A model generated the notes under the pieces. The model had not been told where the DNA came from and did no database searches. It saw only the letters and a list, made by a program, of their open reading frames with translations. The translations under genes were made by a program, and so were the position numbers. A DNA stretch of 64,000 nucleotides. Origin: Saccharum officinarum. Lineage: Eukaryota > Streptophyta > Magnoliopsida > Poales > Poaceae. Every line of letters starts with the position of its first letter. Position 1 is the first letter of the stretch. Shown here piece after piece: positions 23,711 to 33,904 of this stretch. Location of the stretch: the NCBI GenBank assembly GCA_020631735.1, contig CM036170.1, forward strand, positions 63,875,737-63,939,736, read 5' to 3'.

Positions 23711-24229
23711 TTAAGGAAGCCTCATTAGAATGTAGAGAGTCCCAACTAGCACTAAAAAAAGTAACATTAAAATGCACTTCAGTAGCACAACGACTTCACG
23801 ACCAATCCTAACTAAAACAGACATATCATTCGTGATGTGTCCAACATCGACGGGCTTCGGCTCGCTCACTGCCTCATCTGTCGCCGCTGCCACCTTTGCA
23901 AGAGATATTTGCACGTGTTTCTCATACTCTTTCTCCCAGTACCAGCCTTCACATCCAGTGCCATTCCACTGAAATTAGAACAAAAAAAGATAGAACTTTA
24001 ATTACAAAAAATTAGGGGAAACTAACCATAGCCATCAAATATATGCGACAAAATAACTCACATTGGGATCCGGACGCTTGAAGAATATACGACCCTTGTT
24101 GGGACACTCCTTCTTCACTCGGTACTCCTGCACAATCTTCCCACACTCGCTGCACCCAATGAGAGGGAGGTCTGGCCTATGTCGCTTTAGAGCCCGATGA
24201 GAGGTTGAGGACCCGGAAACAGTTGTCAT
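23711..24229 (-). CDS. GRF-type zinc-finger small protein with C-terminal membrane segment, in CACTA
   Basis: There are two exons, 24229-24062 and 23968-23711, with a clean GTGAG donor and TTTCAG acceptor in phase 0, giving about 141 residues. The zinc finger reads CSECG, then VKKECPNKGRIFF, then GCEGWYW, the C-C-C-C arrangement and NxGRxFF core of GRF fingers. GRF fingers bind single-stranded nucleic acid in other proteins. A strongly hydrophobic stretch (CILMLLFLVLVGTLYILM) ends the protein. Similar small GRF proteins are abundant in grass genomes, often with transposons. The frame is intact while the neighbouring Ulp1 gene is broken. Whether it is expressed is unknown. Confidence 0.7.
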
Positions 24230-25678
24230 ATACTCTCTAAATATATACTCATTTTTATAAACTACTGTAAATTCATCTTTTTCTAGAAAAAACGAAACTA
24301 AAAAAAACTAAAATTATATATATTTATAAACCATGAAATGTGGTAGGCATACTAAGAATGAAAGGTATATATACTAATTTTAATGAACTAATTGACCTAA
24401 CCACACAATTTTGTAAATTGAAGTATTACAAATTTATAATTTTTATAAGCAAATTGAAAGAAGTTAATAAAATACCCTAAATTCTCTATTTCTCTAACTA
24501 AACCATGAAATGTGGTAGACATACTAGCAATGAAAGGTGTATACTAGTTTTCATTCACTAATTTTAGCTTCATTCATCAAAATATTAAAACTATCAAGAG
24601 ATTAGATCTTAAATTGGCCTAGAAATCATAAAATAAAAAACCACATATATATACACCACGAAATGACAAGTGCTCTTGCTAAAACATGAAAGGATGAAGC
24701 TAATTACCTTTAAAGAAGTCGTCGACTGAGTAAAAGCCTTGAGATAAATCAATGGCCGGAGATAAAAGCAAGAACAAGCAAGAACACAACAAAGAAGAAG
24801 CAGAGAAGTGAGCTCTCGGGCTCGGGCTGAGGAGGAAGAAGAGTTGAAATAGGTGGGAGACACTTTTAGTCCTGGTTCCTATAACAGCCCCGGACTAAAG
24901 GCCAACCTTTAGTCCCGGTTTGTGCCACGGCCCGGGACAAAACATTTAGTCCTGGGTGGTAACACCAACCGGGACTAAAAATTAGCCTTTAATTCCGGTT
25001 TGTAACACCACCCGGGACTAAAAGTCTCCCCTGACATGGTCTGGCGCCAGAGCCGTTGGACGGGGGGACTTTTAGTCCCGGATACAAATTTCGTCGGGAC
25101 TAATATCCATTTTAGACATGGACGAAAGTTGTGTTCTCTAGCAGTGCATGCGCCGAACCTCGTATGGGCAGTAACCGTGAAATCTGGGTCAATGGTTGGT
25201 TTTTCATATACGATCGAAATCATGAAGATTCCCGGTTCTCGATCCTTTGATACGTAGAGTAGGATTAATCCACTGACCACTATTAATCGGATCCAATCCT
25301 TTGATACGTAGAGTTAAATCTGCATTGTATCTGAATATCTGATGGCAGGACTAAACTAAACGCTGCCAGTTGTTAGTTCAGCTTTGCCTGTGGACCGAGT
25401 CCAGGCGTCCGAAAAGGGCAGGCCGCAGGCGTTGCGACATCAACATGCTCATCTCTCGCTCGCTGGCTACGTTGAAATATCCACCGACCGCGCCATCCCT
25501 CGCTTCGCCCCTACTTAAAATCTCCGAGCAGCGGTCTCCGCTTCGCCACGCAGAGAGCTCAGACTCAAAGCAGCAACCCCCGAGCAATCAAGCGAAGCAC
25601 GCGCGCGCGCGCCCGGCGTCAGGCTCAGGCTCAGGTGCGCGGGCACCGGGCAGCCAGCAGCAGCCAGAGCAGAGGGGG

Positions 25679-26335
25679 ATGGCGATCGTGGGCGCGGAGT
25701 ACTGCGACCCCGAGGAACGCGTCCTGACGGTGCGCAAGACCTCGCACTTCTCCCCTGGCGACGGCTTCGCGGCCTACGACGCCCGCACGGGCGGGCTCGC
25801 CTTCCGCGCCGACACCTACGGCCGGGGCCACGGCGGGGGCGCCGCGTCGGCGGGCGAGCTCGCGCTGCTCGGCCCGGCCGGGGAGCCGCTCCTCACCGTG
25901 CGCCGGCGGCGCCCGTCCCTGCACCACCGATGGGAGGGCTTCCTCGGCGCCCGCGCCGACGGCCAGAAGGCGCTCTTCTCCGCCCGCCGCCCGTCCATCC
26001 TCGGCGGCGCCGCGGCCGGCGCCGTCGTCGAGCTCCTCCCGCCGCCGCCGCCGCCGCCGGCCGCCAGGGCCGCCCCCGAGCTGCTCCGCGTGGACGGGTC
26101 CTTCCCGCGCCGGTCCTGCCGCGTGGTGGCGGCGCCCAGGACCGAGGGCGAGAAGGCCAAGGTGGTGGCGGAGATCAGGCGGAAGGTGGACGAGGGGGCG
26201 CGCGTTGTCATGGGCCGCGACGTGTTCGTCCTGCGGGTCAGCCCCGGCTTCGACGCGGCGTTCGCCATGGGGATCGTGCTCGTGCTCGACCAGATCTCGG
26301 GCGACGAGGCCAGCGTCGACGCCAAGATTTGGTGA
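25679..26335 (+). CDS. LURP-one-related (LOR) protein
   Basis: This is a single-exon gene encoding 218 residues. The open frame extends upstream to 25370, but the ATG at 25679 is chosen because the protein then starts as LOR proteins do and the upstream part looks like 5' UTR. Landmarks are the N-terminal LTVRKTSHFSPGDGFAAYD, LLTVRRRRPSLHHRWEGF in the middle, FPRRSCRVV, and the end GRDVFVLRVSPGFDAAF-MGIVLVLDQ, all typical of the Tubby-C-2/LOR fold (PF04525). Family members include Arabidopsis LURP1, needed for basal defence, but most have unknown roles. A proline run sits near residues 120-127. A possible TATA-like CTTAAAATC is near 25515. Codon use is very GC-rich, normal for grass genes. 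Confidence 0.9.
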   Translation: MAIVGAEYCDPEERVLTVRKTSHFSPGDGFAAYDARTGGLAFRADTYGRGHGGGAASAGELALLGPAGEPLLTVRRRRPSLHHRWEGFLGARADGQKALFSARRPSILGGAAAGAVVELLPPPPPPPAARAAPELLRVDGSFPRRSCRVVAAPRTEGEKAKVVAEIRRKVDEGARVVMGRDVFVLRVSPGFDAAFAMGIVLVLDQISGDEASVDAKIW

Positions 26336-26478
26336 CCTAGACCTACCGATCGACCTATGGGATGGGGTTTGTCCCATCGCTTCTTGGTTTTGCTGTGTAT
26401 AGACTATAGAGCCTGCGATCCTGTTTCCTTCTTTGCATACGTATGAGCTTTGCTCCAGAGAACTGGCAATGCATAATA

Positions 26479-26763
26479 GGCCTTGTTTAGTTCCCAATTT
26501 CTTCCCCAAATTCTACTATACAAAAAGGAGATTCCCCATCACATCAAAATGTCGGCAAATACATGGAGTACTAAATGTAGATGAAATCAAAAACTAATTG
26601 CACAGTTTTGTTGTACTTTGCGAGACGAACATTTTGAGTCTAATTAATTAATTTTTAGACAATTTTTTGCACTAAAAAACAAAACACGCTACAGTGTTCC
26701 GACAGAAACACTGTAGCGCGCAGTCCCAAGTTTGGGCATCCAACTTCGGAACTGAACAAGGCC
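26479..26763. mobile_element. MITE, family A
   Basis: The ends are GGCCTTGTTTAGTTCC and GGAACTGAACAAGGCC, with ATA on both sides as a 3-bp TSD. It lies in the 3' flank of the LOR gene, about 140 bp after its stop codon, and may contribute to its 3' region. Confidence 0.8.
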
Positions 26764-26825
26764 ATAGTACATGCTACTCGACTTTTGCTTTCTCTCTCCC
26801 AGTCGGTAGCAGCAACCAGGATTAC

Positions 26826-27088
26826 GGCCGTGTTTAGTTCTCCAAATTGGGGAAGACCAAATTACTGTTTGGCACTGTAGCATTTTGTTTTTATTTGGTA
26901 ATAATTATCCAAACATGGATTAATTAGGTTCAAAATGTTCATCTCGCAAAGTACAATAAAACTGTGCAATTAGTTTTTAATTTCATCTACATTTAGTACT
27001 CCATACATGTGCCGGCATTTTGATGTGACGGAGAATCTTCTTTTTACATAGTGAAATTTGGGAAAATATTTGGCATCTAAACAGGGCC
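26826..27088. mobile_element. MITE, family A
   Basis: The ends are GGCCGTGTTTAGTTC and CTAAACAGGGCC, with TAC on both sides. It is oriented opposite to the copy at 26479. Confidence 0.8.
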
Positions 27089-27204
27089 TACGTACTGTCA
27101 CTAGTAGCGGTCTACTCTGACACAGCAACAGGACTCGGTACCAGAACAAAGCAACACAGCAACAGGATTCCGGGCTATTCGGTTCGGCCGATTGAAGTTC
27201 ACCT

Positions 27205-27470
27205 GGTCCTGGTTTAGATCACCAAATTCACACCTAAATTCTATTGTGTAAAAAGAATATTCCTCATCATATCAAAATACCGGTACATACATGAGGTACT
27301 AAATATAGATGAAATCAAAAACTAATTGTACAGTTTGGTTGTACTTTGTGAGACGAATATTTTGAGCCTAATTAATCAATATTTGGACAATTATTACCAA
27401 ATAAAAACAAAATTACTACAGTGCCAAACAATGATTTAGCACTCCCCAATTTGATGATCTAAACAAGGCC
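27205..27470. mobile_element. MITE, family A
   Basis: The ends are GGTCCTGGTTTAGATCACC and GGTGATCTAAACAAGGCC-like; the internal words AATTGTACAGTTTGGTTGTAC and GAGACGAATATTTTGAG are the family core. No clear TSD remains. Confidence 0.75.
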
Positions 27471-28135
27471 TAGCTGTTTCTCTTGTTCATCAGTTTTTTT
27501 TCCACGTTTCCTTCTCTCAGTCGCCTGAACGTTCAGGCGATGCATCTTGAGCGTACAGGGAACATGCTGGTAGTAGTTGCTATGTTGATCACATGAGAGA
27601 ATACTAGTACTAGTTATTACTGTTGCCTGAAAAAATATTACTGTTGCCCGAAAAAAATCCTTTTTTTTTCTTTTATACATTACCTCTATCGATCATCAAA
27701 AGATGACACCAGAATTGATGCTTCAATCTTTCGACCCCTTCTTAGCAACCGTAGGATCTTTACACACCGCCCCCACCCCTGAATTCGACAATCTGAGCTC
27801 CCTGATCTTTGTGGATACGTAGGGTCACAAAGCTAATAGTTAGTTGCTAATAATTAGCTCCTTGAATTTAAATATGCATAACTTTGGTAATCCACCTTAG
27901 AGCTTTTTTTATGTCCATATATTTACCTTAACCCACATATATTAAAGTTACAACATATGTAAATTGAGTCAGATACTTGTGTATCTAAACAAGACCTCAA
28001 GCGCTCTCTTCAAAACACATGATTCTTAGTCAGCAAGGCGGAGGCGTCGTGCGCAGGATGCAAATGGAGGACTGGAGGAGACGTTCTCTGCGAAACATGT
28101 TGCATGCATTAGCATGTACTAGGGACGATATGCAC

Positions 28136-28575
28136 GGTGTTCGGTTTGGGTGTTAAAGTTTAACAAACACGATAGCACTTTCGTCTTATTTGATAAAAAA
28201 TTTCTAACTTTAGACTAATTAGGCTTAATAGATTCGTCTCGTAAATTACTCCTAATCTGTGTCGACATGCATACAATTAGTCTACATTTAGTACTCCATG
28301 CATTTGCTGCAACATTGATGTGATGGGAATTAAACTTTAACACGTCGTAACCAAACAGTGCCACGTGTTAAAGTTTAACTCCCATCACATCAATGTTCCC
28401 TCAAATGCATGAAGTATTAAATATAGACTAATTGTATGCATGTCGGGACAGATTAGGAGTAATTTACGAGACGAATCTATTAAGCCTAATTAGTCTAAAA
28501 TTGAAAACTTTTTGTCAAATAAGACGAAATTGCTACAGTGTTTGTTAAACTTTAACACCCTAATCAAACACCCCC
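28136..28575. mobile_element. Foldback pair of family B MITEs (inverted repeat, arms ~210 bp)
   Basis: The left arm (about 28136-28345) and right arm (about 28363-28575) are inverted copies: TTAAACTTTAACACG faces CGTGTTAAAGTTTAA across a loop of about 17 bases. Each arm resembles the single family B element at 28854-29081. Transcribed, it would give a long hairpin. Confidence 0.75.
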
Positions 28576-28604
28576 TAAGGCGTTAGTTAATCCCAACAAA
28601 ATTG

Positions 28605-29091
28605 AGGTTGTGTTTAGTTCCATTGAAAAATGCACTATGTAAAAAAAAGATTCTCCATCACATTAAACTTGTGATACATACATGGAGTACTAAATGTGGA
28701 TAAAATCATAAACTAATTGCATAGTTTAGTTGTACTTTGCGAGACGAACGTTTGAGCCTAATTAGTCAACGGTTAGATAATTATTACCAAATACAAACGA
28801 AATACTATAGTGTCACTACAGTGAATTTTGGCACTCCAAATTTGGGAACTAAGGGGTGTTTGGTTTGAGGTGGTAAAGTTTAATAAACACTGTAGCACTT
28901 CGTCTTATTTGACAAAAAGTTTTCAATCTTGCACTAATTAGGCTTAATAGATTCGTCTCGTAAATTACTCCTAATCTGTACTGACATGCATGCAATTAGT
29001 CTACATTTAATACTCCATGCATTTAAGAGTACATTAATGTGATGGGAGTTAAACTTTAACGAAACCAAACCAAACGGGCCCTAAACAAAGC
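28605..29091. mobile_element. MITE, family A, interrupted by a family B MITE
   Basis: It starts with AGGTTGTGTTTAGTTCC and breaks off after TTTGGGAACTAA at 28853. The missing end TAAACAAAGCC resumes at 29082, after the family B element. The TAA is the duplicated target, so this copy was the host of a later insertion. Confidence 0.75.
28854..29081. mobile_element. MITE, family B, with TAA target duplication
   Basis: The ends are GGGGTGTTTGGTTTG and CCAAACCAAACGGGCCC, flanked by TAA on both sides. TAA/TTA targets and length suggest a PIF/Harbinger (Tourist-like) origin. Confidence 0.8.
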
Positions 29092-29176
29092 CCGAATAAC
29101 AGCGCGCAGACCATCAGTTAGCATTGTAGACTAGCTGTGTGCCTGTAGTGCTGATTGGATTGGACCAGCAGGCTAA

Positions 29177-29440
29177 GTCCTTGTTTAGTTTTCCAATTCT
29201 TCCTCAAATTTCACTATACAAAAAAAAGATTCTCCGTCACATCAAAATGTCGGTAAATGCGTGGAGTACTAAATGTTTATAAAATCAAAAATTAATTGCA
29301 CAGTTTTGTTGTACTTTGCGAGACGAACATTTTAAGCCTAGTTAATTAAAATTTGAATATTTTTTACCAAATACAAATGAAATGCTACAGGAATTCTGAT
29401 ACAGTGTTTTTCTTCCCCATTCTCTCGTCTAAACGAGGCC
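29177..29440. mobile_element. MITE, family A
   Basis: The ends are GTCCTTGTTTAGTTTTCC and GTCTAAACGAGGCC, with the family core between them. Confidence 0.75.
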
Positions 29441-29625
29441 TTAAAGGAATCTCCTGGCGTGAAGAAAATAGCTAGCCTAGCCGCGGATCAGAATGCAATT
29501 CCGACAGGCTTATCTCTGCGCTGCAGTTTATGATGAGCGTTGAGTACTACGGAAAACACATGCGCTTTCGCCGCACCTTTTACGTCAGACTCAGGCAGGC
29601 TACAGTCTCCGTCACTCCAGCGATA

Positions 29626-29771
29626 GCTTGAATTTGTTAGTCTGGTTTATCAGCCTGTTCTTGAGTCCACTTAAACTTATATTGCCCGGCTTATCATTAA
29701 TGGTACAATGTTTTTCTCTCACAACACAAACAACGTAAGATGGGTTATCAGCCGCAGTATACCAGCCATCA
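29626..29771. mobile_element. MITE, family C
   Basis: Contains GGCTTATCATTAATGGTACAATG and TTTTTCTCTCACAACAC, shared with 40852-40950, and inverted GGTTTATCAGCC / GGGTTATCAGCC motifs. Boundaries are approximate. Confidence 0.55.
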
Positions 29772-29897
29772 GATATGGCTGTGCTCCTCTCGAGGGTTTT
29801 CAACTACGGTATTTTCTAGCTCAACGAGAGAAGGTTCCATAGATATCTGTGTGAACCTTGTTTATCATTTTTCTTCTGCTCCTACATTATATATATA

Positions 29898-30131
29898 CTC
29901 CTTCCATCCCTTTATATTTGTCGCCATGGGTATGCATGCCACAAGTTTGACTCGATTTATAGAAAATACGTGCAACATTTGTATCTCCAAATAAATTTAT
30001 TAAAAAACTAGATTCAAAGATCTTTCCAATGATATTAATTATGTACTATAAATATTAATATTTTTAATACATATTTAGTCAAAATTGTTTCTCGAGAAGC
30101 GCAAACGACAGATATTTAGGAACAGAGAGAG
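29898..30131. mobile_element. Stowaway MITE
   Basis: The ends are CTCCTTCCATCCC and GGAACAGAGAGAG, flanked by TA on both sides. The body (TTGACTCGATTTATAGAAAATACGT) matches grass Stowaway elements and the copy at 31074. Confidence 0.85.
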
Positions 30132-30206
30132 TACTCGTTCTAATCGTGAAAAGATGACGCTAGATCGAATTGAATTCGACAAATGTATGCCCCATTGCCC
30201 CCCTTA

Positions 30207-30448
30207 GGGCCTGTTTGGATGCACCAACTAAACTTTAGTTGGCTAAATTTAGCTGCTAGACATCCAAACAGCCCAGCCCAAAGACTTGGGTTTAGCTATT
30301 TCAACTCAGCTAAAGCCGGTTAAAATTTAGTGAGCTGGAGCATCCAAACGCCCCAGCTAAAGTTTTGCTAAGAAAGTTTTAACTAACTAAAGTATTACTT
30401 TGAAATTTTAGCTAGCTAAACTTTAATTGGGTGCATCCAAACAGATCC
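30207..30448. mobile_element. Tourist-like MITE, 242 bp, TTA TSD
   Basis: The ends are GGGCCTGTTTGGATGCACC and GGGTGCATCCAAACAGATCC, flanked by TTA on both sides (30204-30206, 30449-30451), with several internal inverted copies of AACTTTAGTTGGCTAAA. Confidence 0.85.
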
Positions 30449-31073
30449 TTAATTTGATAAATATACTTCCTATACCATCAACTGCTCTATTCAAAACACA
30501 CGAATCTTGGAGCTAGGCGGATCGATCGGAGGCGTTGTGCGGCAGTGAAGACGTGAAGTGAAACCATGAGCCTCTCGATCAGTAGTAGTCAGACCCTCTG
30601 GCGGCGCAAGTTGCAATTAAGGGAGACGTTCTCTGTGGCAGAGCTTGCTTGTCAGGTCCACTGCTGGTGTGGTTCGTTTCCACGAACAGGTTGTTGAGAA
30701 CAAACATGCATCAAGACGCAGATAAGCATTATAGAGACATTCGACCAAGACGTCTCCTGCGTTCTGTGAAACACGTTGCATATGCATTGGCATTATAGAG
30801 AGATGGATTGCGAAGGCGTTGTTGGTTAATCCCAACAGAGATAAGGTCACAGCGTCTAGTACAGGTACTCCTATACCATCAGGCATCAGTGAGCAACTGA
30901 GCATTTGTAGACCGGCTGTTGTGCTGATTATTAGACCAGGCCAGGCCAGCTGGTGGACCAAAGGAATGGAATCTTGGCGTGAAGAAAATGGCTAGCGCGC
31001 GGATCAGATTGCGATGCCGGCAGTGATATCTGCGCTGCAGTTTATGATGCGAATTGAGCAGTAGTCCCTCCGT

Positions 31074-31316
31074 CCAAGAAAGTTGTTATGGGATACGTGT
31101 AGGTTAAACTTTCTTAACTTTGACTAGATTTGTAGAAAATACGTACAACATTTATATCTTCAAATAAGTTTATTATGAAAATATATTCAACGATCTATCT
31201 AATGATACTAATTATGTATTATAAATATTAATATTTGTTTATATATAATTGGTCAAAATTAACAGAAGTTGACTTCTCGGAAAATGAGAACGACTTTTAT
31301 TTTAGGACAGAGGAAG
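31074..31316. mobile_element. Stowaway MITE
   Basis: It starts GTCCCTCCGTCCAAGAAAG and ends near AGGACAGAGGAAG, with the family body TTGACTAGATTTGTAGAAAATACG. The right end is slightly uncertain. Confidence 0.75.
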
Positions 31317-32237
31317 CAACAGTATAAGGAAATCACAAGCGCTTTCCACCTTTTACGTCAGACTCAGGTTCCATTCCACCAGTCTCCACACCACTTGCAT
31401 GCATGCTACTATACTGCATTCGCCCTGAATTATACTAGTAATCTTGACTATCCACAAATGGCACTTTGGGGCTTTATACGAATAATATAATTCTCCATAG
31501 CTACCATCATTTGCAAATATTATATATGTTCCTACGGCATCAAGTAGTACATGGAAACCCTGTCACGTTGCACATATGAATATATGATACCCACAGTCCC
31601 ACAGCCAAGATACGGGCGATCTCCTTTGCTGAACCGGCACATGAACACAACGCGTTATTATATACGCGCTGCGCCAAGCTCTCCCACACCTTTTGAGCGG
31701 CTAAACCCCACGAGCACCTACCACTCCACCGCCTGCCAGCACACGTACGCAGACGCAGCGGCACGGCAGGGGCAGCGTGCAGTACTGTGCCGTTCCTTTC
31801 CGGCTTGACTGGTCGCCGGCGCACTTGCACAGGAGACGGTCGATCGGTCAGTCTGTTGGCCACCCAGCTCTATCGCGCGCACCTATGAATCGATCGAGCG
31901 GATTGAAACAAAAAAAAACCGGCCGGTGCTCATCATCCTGCGATCGTGTATTTGTGTGCGCATACAGCTAAACTTGTCTTAGTCTGATCGTTCATTCTCT
32001 TTCGCTTGGACGCAGGCCTCTTAATTAGCAGGGGCGAGATGCATGCTTTAGGCCAAATTAATAAATAAACGCTTTGCAACATGCGCATGTGCAGAAGAAA
32101 TGAGCCCATAGGCATTACTAGTCCTGCACAGCAGCAAGCAACGCGGCCAGTGCACGGAATCCGGCCTGCAGCCAGACGCCTCCTTCTCCTTCTTCGAGGA
32201 TTTGCTCCATGCAGTAGTTGCGCTCGCACCATACCGG
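31317..32237. other. No gene recognised
   Basis: Mixed-composition sequence with short frames on both strands (31540-31870), and the end of the segmental duplication up to about 31400. Nothing recognised. Confidence 0.4.
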
Positions 32238-32515
32238 TCAGGTCACAAGAAGCACAAGTGAATCAAATCCTTCCCTGAGCTCCCCGCCAAGCTGCATGCG
32301 CGTGCGCAGCCACCACTGCACCAGCCGAGCATCGCTACCTGGGGCCTGGATTGGCAGACGCAGGGCAATGAGCACCCTGCACCAAACCTCTCTGGAGTAA
32401 ACACAACCGAGCAATAGGTGGTCTGAAGTTTCCACTTCTTGCGAGCAAAATGTGCATCCCCTCAAGCCCAGAATGAGCTCCTCCAGGTTGAAGATATCGT
32501 CCTTCAGGCCCAACT
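32238..32515 (-). pseudogene. LINE reverse-transcriptase C-terminal zinc-binding (zf-RVT) fragment
   Basis: The minus-strand frame contains CTFCSQEVETSDHLLLGCVYSREVWCRVL, the Cys/His pattern of the zf-RVT domain that follows reverse transcriptase in plant LINEs, and continues to a TLWKERN-like region that is lost. It is a fragment with no RT core, joined head to head with the next one. Confidence 0.7.
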
Positions 32516-33112
32516 CTCTGATCGGCCGGACAGGAGGTAGAACGTCGGACAAGCTAGACACATCGTCCATCTACAGGCTCCTCAAGGCCAAGGGACAGCC
32601 CAATGATCCAGCGTCAATCTTCATTTGGAGAAATGCAGCCCCGCCAAGGGTCCAGCTCTTTGTATGTATGGCTTATAATCAAAGGAAGAATCCAGTGCGG
32701 CTCCAACTTACATCGAAAAAGAATCATCGACTCCCCAGCTTGCTCAGTTTGTGGCGCGGCACAGGAAACACCGGACCACCTATTCTTCCAATGCCCTTTT
32801 GCAGTTCAGTTTTGGTCTGGCCTTGGATTCCAATCTGTGCAAAATTTACAGACCTCTAACCTGCACTGCATTCCGAAGCTCCCAAGCTTTCCCGAAGATC
32901 AATACAGTGCCTTCATTTCTATGTGCTGTTGGCAGCTGTGGAAGAGGAGAAACAGAGTAGTTTTCCGGGATGAACACCAGAGCATAAGAAATCTTCTGCT
33001 ATCTTGCAAATCTGAGGCCATTCAGTGGCGAGCTAGAATGCCAAAAGGAAGCAAAAAAGTAAGAGACTCTTTACAATGGTTGGAGTCGGTTCCCATCGGT
33101 TCCGCTAAATAG
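32516..33112 (+). pseudogene. LINE C-terminal fragment (zf-RVT), frameshifted
   Basis: The plus-strand protein has YRLLKAKGQPNDPASIFIW..APPRVQLFV, then CSVCGAAQETPDHLFFQCPFAVQFW and WQLWKRRNRVVF, the normal end of a plant LINE ORF2. The first part is in one frame and the rest in another. The switch coincides with a TATG duplication (GTATGTATGG) near 32664-32673. It ends at a TAG at 33110. Confidence 0.8.
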
Positions 33113-33794
33113 CTATTTTGGTTAATTTAATTCGTCGAAGGGTAATATGGACATTGCGTATGGTCATCTCAATCCCCACACCCTCACCCCACCCGCCCGT
33201 CCTTCACCCCGACCCCCACCACGCCGAACTGGCTCCCCTCGGTCTCGCACGGACCTAGCTCCCGTCGGTCTCGCCGCCGCCGCCGCCGCCCTCACACGTC
33301 GTCTTGCCACCACCGCCGCCGCTGCCCTCGCACGTCGTCATGCCGGCGGCCCTGCCCTCTTCCTCGCTCATCGCAGCGGCTGTCGTACTCTCACCCTCAC
33401 TCAACCCGGCGGCCGCAGTGCCCTCGGCCTCAATTCGACGGCGGCACCAAGGCAGTGGCAGCGTCGCGGCACGCAGCCAATGTCGCGCCCCCAAGCAGCG
33501 GCGCGGCCCCAGGCAACGGCGTGGTTCCCAGGCATCGGCACGCCCCCAAGCAGCGGCGGATCCGGGTGCTCTACTCGTCTCCACCTGTTTCAACTAGGCG
33601 CCAGGGACTCCCAAGGCGACGAGCTCTTTCATCTCCGGCACGGCAGCCGTGGTCGCGTCATCAAGGTTTGTGCTCTTTTCAGCATGTGACACAAGGAGGC
33701 ACCCAAAAATAAAACCATAAAACAAACAGAAAACATGGTCTAATACTCCACAAGAATTTATGGTACAAAAAATTGGTACCAAGAACCAGCAATA
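33113..33794. other. GC-rich segment with no recognised gene
   Basis: CCG/CCA-rich sequence from 33144 to about 33670 gives overlapping open frames on both strands. It ends in ATCAAG|GTTTGTG, a possible exon end, but no known protein is seen. It could be the first exon of an unrecognised gene or a gene fragment. Confidence 0.35.
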
Positions 33795-33904
33795 AATTGA
33801 CTAAAAAGAGTTGTAGACTATGCACATACATCCTTATTAATACATAAAAAAATTGACTAAAAAGTGTTGTAGACTATGCACATACATCCTTATTAATACA
33901 TAAC
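33795..33904. repeat. Perfect-looking 56-bp tandem duplication
   Basis: Two units start AATTGACTAAAAAG at 33795 and 33851 and run through TTAATACATAA, with only one substitution or so. Its near-identity shows it is recent. Confidence 0.85.

Larger units (their letters stand above)
21971..25146 (-). mobile_element. CACTA (En/Spm-type) transposon, 3176 bp, carrying captured genes
   Basis: The ends are CACTACTACAGAG and CTCTAGCAGTG, inverted CACTA termini, flanked by CAT on both sides (21968-21970, 25147-25149), the 3-bp TSD expected. Subterminal arrays of TTTAGTCCCGG and its complement, some as palindromes around GGTTGGTATTACCAACC, lie at 21987-22205 and 24866-25085. No CACTA transposase is seen. 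Inside, on the minus strand, are a GRF zinc-finger gene and a broken Ulp1-type protease gene. It is therefore non-autonomous. Confidence 0.9.
27690..31400. repeat. Old tandem segmental duplication carrying MITEs
   Basis: Non-MITE sequence at about 27700-29600 recurs in order at about 30150-31380. Matching blocks include AAAAGATGACRC..GAATTCGACAA, TTCAAAACACAYGA, GGAGACGTTCTCTG, GGCGTGAAGAAAAT, ATCTGCGCTGCAGTTTATGATG and CCTTTTACGTCAGACTCAGG. Different MITEs interrupt the two copies. Confidence 0.65.

Noticed and set aside
25631..26509. 292-codon minus-strand frame opposite the LOR gene
   Set aside because: Antisense shadow of a very GC-rich coding region.
33144..33712. Pro/Ala/Arg-rich frames on both strands
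   Set aside because: Low-complexity CCG/CCA-rich DNA; could be an exon but nothing supports a specific protein.
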